DNA of 64,000 bases from JACRCT01 sp049841135 (GTDB taxonomy: Bacteria; Myxococcota; Myxococcia; Myxococcales; UBA5297): contig JASGHK010000005.1 of NCBI GenBank assembly GCA_049841135.1, forward strand, positions 2,976,001 to 3,040,000, read 5' to 3'. Within the stretch, counting starts at the first letter, position 1. Each line of letters starts with the position of its first letter. The position numbers and the translations under genes are program-made. The notes under the pieces are model-generated. The model was not told the DNA's origin. It ran no database searches and saw only the letters and a list, made by a program, of their open reading frames with translations. Shown piece after piece: positions 58,070 to 64,000 of the stretch.

Positions 58070-61000
58070 ATGGGCAACCGGGATTCGAAGCGCCGCACCG
58101 GGCGCCGGCCGGCGGGTTCTGCGGGCGTCACCCGGCAGCGGGCCAAGGCCAGAGTCTCCGCGGTCGAGGGCGAGCCGGTGCTCGCGGTCGTCCACGAGCC
58201 CCAGCGCCCGAGCGCCTCGGCACCGGGCGAGGAACCCAGCCCCAGGCTCGCCGCCGCCTTTCCGATCGTGGGCCTCGGCGCCTCCGCCGGCGGCCTGGAG
58301 GCCCTCGAGCAGTTCCTCAAGCACGTCCCCGCCCGCTCCGGCATGGCGTTCGTGGTCGTCCAGCACCTGGACCCGACCCACAAGGGGATGCTGGTCGAGC
58401 TGCTGCAGCGCGCGACCCAGATGCCCGTGGAGCAGGCCACCGACGGCCAGCGGGTCGAGCGCGATCACGTCTACGTCATCCCGCCCAACAAGGACATGTC
58501 GGTGCTCCACGGCGCCCTGCACCTGCTGCCGCAGGTCGCGGCGCGGGGGCTCAACCTGCCCATCGACTTCTTCCTGCGCACCCTGGCTGAAGACCAGCAG
58601 GAGCGGGCCATCGGCGTCATCCTCTCGGGCATGGGCACCGACGGCACGCTGGGCCTGCGCGCCATCAAGGAGAAGGCCGGCGCCGCCTTCGTGCAGTCGC
58701 TCGCCTCGGCCAAGTTCGACGGAATGCCCCGCAGCGCCATCGACGCCAACCTGGCCGACGTGGTGGCCCCGGTCGAGGAGCTGCCGGGCAGGATCATCGC
58801 CTACCGCGAGCACGCCCCGCACCTCGGGCGCCCCGAGGTCGCGTTCGAGGAGAAGGCGCAGAGCGCCCTGGAGAAGGTCTTCATCCTGCTGCGCGCGCAG
58901 ACCGGCAACGACTTCTCGCTCTACAAGAAGAGCACCCTCTACCGCCGCATCGAGCGGCGCATGGGCCTGCACCAGATCGACTCCATCGCCCACTACGTGC
59001 GCTTCCTGCGCGACAACCCCCGCGAGATCGACCTGCTGTTCAAGGAGCTGCTCATCGGCGTCACCGGCTTCTTCCGCGACCCTGCGTCCTGGGAGCACCT
59101 GAAGAGGGAGGTGCTGCCGGCGCTGCTCGCCAGCCGCCCCGCCGGCGGCGTGCTGCGCGCCTGGGTCCCGGGCTGCTCCACCGGCGAGGAGGCCTACTCG
59201 CTGGCCATGGTCTTCCGCGAGGCGATGGAGCCCTACCGGCCGGGCCGCAACCTGACCCTGCAGATCTTCGCCACCGACCTCGACCGCGAGGCCATCGACC
59301 GGGCACGCATGGGCGTCTACCCGGACAGCATCGCCGCCGACGTCTCGCCCGAGCGCCTGCGCCGCTTCTTCGTCCAGGAGGAGCGCGGCTTCCGGGTCGG
59401 CAAGGAGATCCGCGAGATGGTGGTGTTCGCGCCGCAGAACATCATCATGGACCCGCCGTTCACCAAGCTCGACCTGCTCTCCTGCCGCAACCTGCTCATC
59501 TACCTCTCGAGCGAGCTGCAGAAGAAGCTCATCCCGCTGTTCCACTACAGCCTCAACCCCCACGGCATCCTCTTCCTGGGCAGCGCCGAGACCGTGGGCT
59601 CGTTCACCGGGCTGTTCGCCGCGGCCGACGGCAAGACGCGCCTGTACCGGCGGGTGGAGCAGACCGCGGTCAGCGTCCCGGTGGACTTTCCGGCGACCCC
59701 CTTCGGCGCCCCGCTGGCCGCCCCCGGCGAGATCGAGCTTCGCCCACGCCCCGCCCGCGGCCAGGACTCCGCCGTCGAACCTGCAGGCGCTGGCCGACCG
59801 GGTGCTGGCGCAGCGCTTCGCGCCGGTGGGGGTGCTCTGCAACGAGAAGGGCGACGTCCTCTACATCAGCGGCCGCGCGGGCAAGTACCTGGAGCCCGCG
59901 GTGGGCAAGGCCAACCTCAACGTCTTCGCCATGGCCCGCGAGGGGCTGCGCTACGAGCTGACCGGCGCCTTCGCCGCCGCCGCGCGCGAGGACCGCCTGG
60001 TCACCGTCCGCGGCGTCAAGGTGGGGACCAACGGCGGCACGCAGGTGGTGGACGTCACGGTGCAGAGGCTCGCCGAGCCCCGGGAGCTGCGCGGCTCGGT
60101 GCTCATCACCTTGGCGGACGCGCCCCGCTTCCAGGCGGTGGGGCGGGCCAAGGTCGCCCCCTCGAAGAAGGCCCGGGAGACGCCGCGGCTCGCCGAGCTC
60201 GAGCAGGAGCTGCTGCGCGCCCGCGACGAGGTGCAGACCACCCGCGAGGAGATGCAGACCTCCCAGGAGGAGCTCAAGAGCACCAACGAGGAGCTGCAGT
60301 CCACCAACGAGGAGCTGCAGTCGACCAACGAGGAGCTGACCACCTCCAAGGAGGAGATGCAGTCGCTCAACGAGGAGCTGCAGACGGTCAACCACGAGCT
60401 GCAGGCCAAGGTCGACGAGCTGTCGCGCAACGCCAACGACATGAAGAACCTGCTCAACTCGACGGAGATCGCCACCCTCTTCCTCGACGCCGAGCTCAAC
60501 GTGCGCCGCTTCACCACCCCCACCACCCGCATCTTCAAGCTCATCCCCGGCGACGCCGGGCGCCCCATCACCGACATCGTCTCCGACCTCGACTACCCCC
60601 ACCTCTCCGAGGACGCGCGCGAGGTGCTGCGCACGCTGGTCTTCAAGGAGTCCAAGATCTCCACCCGCGACGGGCGCTGGTTCGCGGTGCGCATCATGCC
60701 CTACCGCACGTTGGAGAACGTCATCGACGGGGTGGTCATCACCTTCAGCGACGCCAGCGCCGCGCAGGCCCTGGAGACCTCGCTGCGCGAGCAGGCCAGC
60801 GAGCTCAAGCAGATGGCCGAGTCGCTGCCGACCCTGGTGTGGGGGTTCCGGCCTGACGGCGCCTGCGACTACCTGAGCCGGCAGTGGGTCGAGTACACCG
60901 GCGTCCCCGAGGCGGAGCAGGTGGGCTTCCGCTGGCTGGAGCAGGTGGACGAGCAGGACCGCGAGCGGACCCGCGAGGCCTGGCGCTCGGCGGTTCGCGA

Positions 61001-61524
61001 AGGCACGCGCCTGGACGTCGTGCTGCGCCTGCGCTCGGGGTCCGGCGCGGTCCGCTGGTTCAAGGCGGGCTCGGCCCCCATCCGCGACGCGGGCGGGGCC
61101 ATCGTCCGGTGGTGGGGCACGGCCACCGACGTCGACGACCTCGAGCGCGGAAGGCGCGAGGGCGGGGAGACGACGGGCCTGCTCGCGGCCGCGCTCGACG
61201 AACTCGGGGAGGGCTTGCTCACGCTCGACGAGCGCCTCGGGGTCGTCTTCCTCAACGCCGCCGCCGCTCGCCTCCTGGGCTTGCGGGCCTGACGGGCTGG
61301 TGGGCCGCGCCCTGTTCGAGGCCGTCCCCGCGCTCCGGGGAACGGCTTTCGAGCACAAGCTGGAGGAGGTGCGCCGCCAGGGGGCGCCTGTCCTCTTTGA
61401 GACAGAGTCCGGAACCGGGGGGGCCTTGGGCTGGTGCCGGGTGAGGATCGCTCCACAGCATCGGCCCGAAGGGGTCACGGTCCTGATCGAGCGCCGGAAC
61501 GGGGAGCCGGACCGAGGGCGTTGA
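58070..61524 (+). CDS. CheB-CheR-PAS hybrid signalling protein, two frameshifts
   Basis: Repaired length about 1150 aa. ATG 58,070 with GAGGG upstream. CheB methylesterase domain: GASAGGLEALEQFL (Ser), VVQHLDPTHKGM (His), SGMGTDGTLGL (Asp). CheR methyltransferase: FSLYKKSTLYRRIERRM, VTGFFRDPASW, GCSTGEEAYSLAM, IFATDLDREA. A long coiled-coil with STNEELQSTNEELQ repeats, then PAS domains. Breaks: GAGCTTC at 59,735-59,741 and GGCCT at 61,286-61,290; one base removed at each restores frame. There is no kinase core within the protein; the next gene provides one. Such proteins tune sensory adaptation. Confidence 0.88.
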
Positions 61525-61555
61525 ACGAAGCAGGAGCGTTGGGGTTGGGGGAGTT

Positions 61556-63271
61556 GTGCGCCGAGGCAAGAGGAAGGCACGAAGCGAAGCCGGTACCCGC
61601 GCCGAGCTTCGGCGCGAGGCCGAGGAGAGGCTGGCCCAGGCCCCCTCCCCGGTCCCGGAAGGCAGCGGGGACCTCGCGCGCCTGCTCCACGAGCTCGAGG
61701 TCCACCGCATCGAGCTCGAGCTGCAGAACGAGGAGCTCAAGGGGGCACGCCTGGAGGCGGAGGAGGGGCGCGAGCGGTTCACCGAGATCTTCGACTTCGC
61801 CCCGGTCGGCTACGCCGTGCTCGACGCCATCGGGAACATCCGCGAGATCAACCACGCGGGCGCGGCCCTGCTCGGGCTGGAGCGCCAGCGCTGCCAGGGC
61901 GTCTCCTTCACCCAGCTCGTCAGGCTCGACGACCGGGAGCGGTTCCGGGCCCTGCTCGGCCGCGCCCACGACTTCGCCAGCCGCCAGAGCGACGAGGTGG
62001 CGATGTGGCGGGCTGGGACCCGGAGCCCGTTCTTCGGCCGGGTCACCGTCGCCGGGCTCGCCCGCACCGAGCCCATGACCCTGCTGGCCTTCGAGGACAT
62101 CAGCGAACGCAAGGCGCGCGACGCGAAGCTCCGCGACACCGAGCAGGCGCTGCGCGACGCGGACACGCGCAAGAACGAGTTCCTGGCGGTGCTCTCGCAC
62201 GAGCTGCGCAACCCGCTCGCGCCCGTGCGCAACAGCCTGTACGTGCTCGCCCGCGTCGCGCCGGGCAGCGAGCAGGCGCGACGCGCGCTGCAGGTCATCG
62301 AGCGGCAGGCGGGCCACTTGACGCGCCTGGTCGACGACCTGCTGGACGTCACGCGCGTCTCGCGCGGGAAGATCAAGCTTCAGCTCGCGCGGGTGGACCT
62401 TGGGGAGCTGGTCGGGAAGACGGTGGACGACGCCCTCCCGGGCTTCGAGGCCAGCGGCGTGCGTCTCGAGAAGCGCTTCGAAGGCGGGCCGCATTGGGTC
62501 GAGGCCGACGCGCCCCGCCTGGTCCAGGTCGTCAGCAACCTCCTGACCAATGCCGAGAAGTTCACGCCGCGGGGCGGCTCGGTCGTGGTCGAGCTGCGCC
62601 GCGAGGGGGCCGAGGCGGTGCTGGGCGTGCGCGACACGGGCGCCGGCATCACGCCCGAGCTCAAGGCGCACCTGTTCGAGGCCTTCACCCAGGGAGCGCA
62701 GACCCTCGACCGCTCGCGCGGCGGGCTCGGGCTGGGCCTGGCGATGGTCAAGGGCCTGGTCGAGCTGCACGGGGGCGCGGTGACGGTGGCCAGCGACGGG
62801 GTGGGGCGAGGGTCGCGCTTCGAGGTCCGGCTTCCGGAGTCCGAGGAGAGCGCGGGCAAGCCCGCCCGGGGTGCGCCCGGGCCGATGACGCGGCGGCGTG
62901 TCCTGGTGATCGAGGACAACCAGGACGCCGCCGACAGCCTCACGGAAGCGCTGGCGCTGGTCGGGCACGAGGTGCAGGTCGCCTACGACGGCCCGGCGGG
63001 ACTGGAGCGGGCGCGGGCGTTCAGGCCGGAGATCGTGCTGTGCGACCTCGGCCTTCCGGGAATGGACGGCTTCGCGGTGGCCAGGGCTCTCCGGGCGGAC
63101 AGCGCGTTCTGGGGTGTCTACCTCGTGGCCCTGAGCGGCTATGCCCAGCCCGAGGACCTCCAGCGCGCCGCGCAGGCAGGTTTCGACCAGCACCTGGCCA
63201 AGCCGGCCTCGCTAGACCAGCTCGAGCAGATCCTGGCCGAGGTGCCGGCGAACGCCCTGTCGCCCTACTGA
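61556..63271 (+). CDS. Hybrid histidine kinase with receiver
   Basis: 571 aa from GTG 61,556 behind GGGGGAG, 31 bases after the CheB-CheR gene. A helical N-terminus (LARLLHELEVHRIELELQN), a PAS domain (IFDFAPVGYAVLDAIG), H box FLAVLSHELRNPLAPV, N box VVSNLLTNAEKFT, G1 RDTGAGI and G2 GGLGLGLAMV, all intact, then a receiver (VLVIEDNQDAADSL, CDLGLPGMDG, HLAKPASLD). It is the likely kinase output for the CheB-CheR-PAS protein, which lacks its own. Confidence 0.92.
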   Translation: MRRGKRKARSEAGTRAELRREAEERLAQAPSPVPEGSGDLARLLHELEVHRIELELQNEELKGARLEAEEGRERFTEIFDFAPVGYAVLDAIGNIREINHAGAALLGLERQRCQGVSFTQLVRLDDRERFRALLGRAHDFASRQSDEVAMWRAGTRSPFFGRVTVAGLARTEPMTLLAFEDISERKARDAKLRDTEQALRDADTRKNEFLAVLSHELRNPLAPVRNSLYVLARVAPGSEQARRALQVIERQAGHLTRLVDDLLDVTRVSRGKIKLQLARVDLGELVGKTVDDALPGFEASGVRLEKRFEGGPHWVEADAPRLVQVVSNLLTNAEKFTPRGGSVVVELRREGAEAVLGVRDTGAGITPELKAHLFEAFTQGAQTLDRSRGGLGLGLAMVKGLVELHGGAVTVASDGVGRGSRFEVRLPESEESAGKPARGAPGPMTRRRVLVIEDNQDAADSLTEALALVGHEVQVAYDGPAGLERARAFRPEIVLCDLGLPGMDGFAVARALRADSAFWGVYLVALSGYAQPEDLQRAAQAGFDQHLAKPASLDQLEQILAEVPANALSPY

Positions 63272-63366
63272 CGCTGGCCACCCTGGACCCGGACGCGCCC
63301 GAACGACCGAAGCCGACCAAGCGGAGAGCGGTGCGCGTGGGAGAAGACGGCGAGGCGTCGATGTGA

Positions 63367-64000
63367 CTACTTCAGCTTCGACGAGTCGGCCTGCGACAGC
63401 CGGGCGCCGTGCAGCAGGATCTGGCGGATGAGGTCGGCCTGCCGGCGGTGCGTCTGCGCCTTGTCGGCGAAGCGGTGGCCCAGCTCGCCGGTCTCGCGGC
63501 CGGAGAGCCGGACGCTCAGCGCCGCGCTCTCTTCCAACGCGCGCACGGCGGCCCACAGCGCCGACTCTGCCTCGTCGCTCTGCTCACGCACCAGGCTCTC
63601 CAGCGAGAAGGCGTGGCCGACGTGACAGCGGAAGTGCTCGAAGTGGCCCGGACGCGCCTCGGTGAGCACACCCTGGCAGATGGGGCAGCTGAGCTCCGCG
63701 GGGGTGCCCGGGACCGTTCCCTCGAGCTGCTGGACCGTCGGATCGGGTGTCTGCGAGGGCCCCGCGGGTGATCTCGCCAGGCGGGTCAACAGGCCCGGCA
63801 GCGCCGCCGGCGGCACCACGTGGTCCACGCGAACGCGATCGATGGCGCTGCGGGGCATCTCCGGGGCCTGAGCGCTCTCGGGCGACTGCACCACGCAAAC
63901 GCCGCCGCGGGCCTTGATGGACATCATCCCGGCGGTGCCGCAATCCTGGTAGCCGGAGAGCACCACCCCGACGACCCGTGCGCCGTACGCGGCGGAGGCC
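63367..64000 (-). CDS. CheB-type protein-glutamate methylesterase with Cys-rich C-terminus, 5' end cut
   Basis: Open at the window edge, so the N-terminal Ser and His region is missing. The visible part has VVGVVLSGYQDCGTAGMMS (catalytic Asp), VQSPESAQAPEMPRSAI and DHVVPPAALPGLL of CheB. After a linker come CPICQGVL and FRCHVGHAFS, a small metal-binding module also seen in some stand-alone CheB proteins, and a helical tail. It would remove methyl groups from receptor-type proteins. Convergent with the hybrid kinase. Confidence 0.85.
   Translation of the reverse strand, partial: ASAAYGARVVGVVLSGYQDCGTAGMMSIKARGGVCVVQSPESAQAPEMPRSAIDRVRVDHVVPPAALPGLLTRLARSPAGPSQTPDPTVQQLEGTVPGTPAELSCPICQGVLTEARPGHFEHFRCHVGHAFSLESLVREQSDEAESALWAAVRALEESAALSVRLSGRETGELGHRFADKAQTHRRQADLIRQILLHGARLSQADSSKLK

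Overview
The window is high-GC (roughly 70 percent by eye) and reads as a chromosomal segment of a myxobacterium or close relative (Myxococcota, former Deltaproteobacteria). Grounds: many two-component kinases with GAF/PAS domains, a Ser/Thr kinase with a C-terminal transmembrane anchor, a PilZ protein, several lipoproteins, a MYXO-CTERM-like tail on a secreted protein, and a multi-S1-domain protein. No rRNA, convincing tRNA or CRISPR was found.

Layout. 1-11.8 kb: a truncated M6 metalloprotease, an S1-domain RNA-binding protein, a DHH phosphoesterase, a receiver-PAS-kinase lacking its phospho-accepting His, a lipoprotein, and a FIST sensor / histidine kinase / response regulator operon. 11.8-15.6 kb: a shuffled locus of duplicated blocks and gene tails around a membrane protein, next to a topoisomerase IB fused to two ArsR-like HTH domains. 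15.6-22 kb: lipoproteins, a DUF3467 protein, alpha/beta hydrolases, glycerol kinase, a candidate selenoprotein with an in-frame UGA and a SECIS-like hairpin, PilZ and zinc-ribbon membrane proteins. 22-24.7 kb: accessory DNA with tandem hairpin units, a G-rich hairpin, a start-less zinc-ribbon ORF and an IS110-type transposase with a coupled small ORF. 24.7-29.4 kb: apolipoprotein N-acyltransferase, Ser/Thr kinase and an exported protein. 29.4-42.3 kb: a six-gene minus-strand cluster (two kinases, FecR-like protein, Ig-like/beta-barrel protein, CARDB lipoprotein, CehA-type PHP hydrolase) that looks like a cell-surface system under two-component control. 42.6-53.3 kb: a protein-arginine-deiminase lipoprotein, a HEAT-like protein, a DUF3857 lipoprotein, an M49-like peptidase and a kinase-less PAS/receiver protein. 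53.8-58 kb: a B12-type radical SAM enzyme, VapBC and HemW. 58-64 kb: a CheB-CheR-PAS protein, a hybrid histidine kinase and a CheB on the opposite strand.

Two things stand out. The gene at 19,495-19,917 has one UGA at a position where Cys is expected, followed 11 nt later by a perfect hairpin with a GGUCA loop, resembling a bacterial selenocysteine insertion element. Second, eleven genes carry 15 small indels, 13 of which fall in GATC or GAGCTC palindromes. This looks like a systematic sequencing or consensus artefact, perhaps at modified bases, rather than gene decay. Most genes listed as frameshifted are therefore probably intact in the organism.

Several histidine kinases have split or lost catalytic parts: His lost but ATPase kept (5.3-6.6 kb), His kept but ATPase degenerate (40.4-42.3 kb), and both lost (51.6-53.3 kb). 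Intact kinases are also present.
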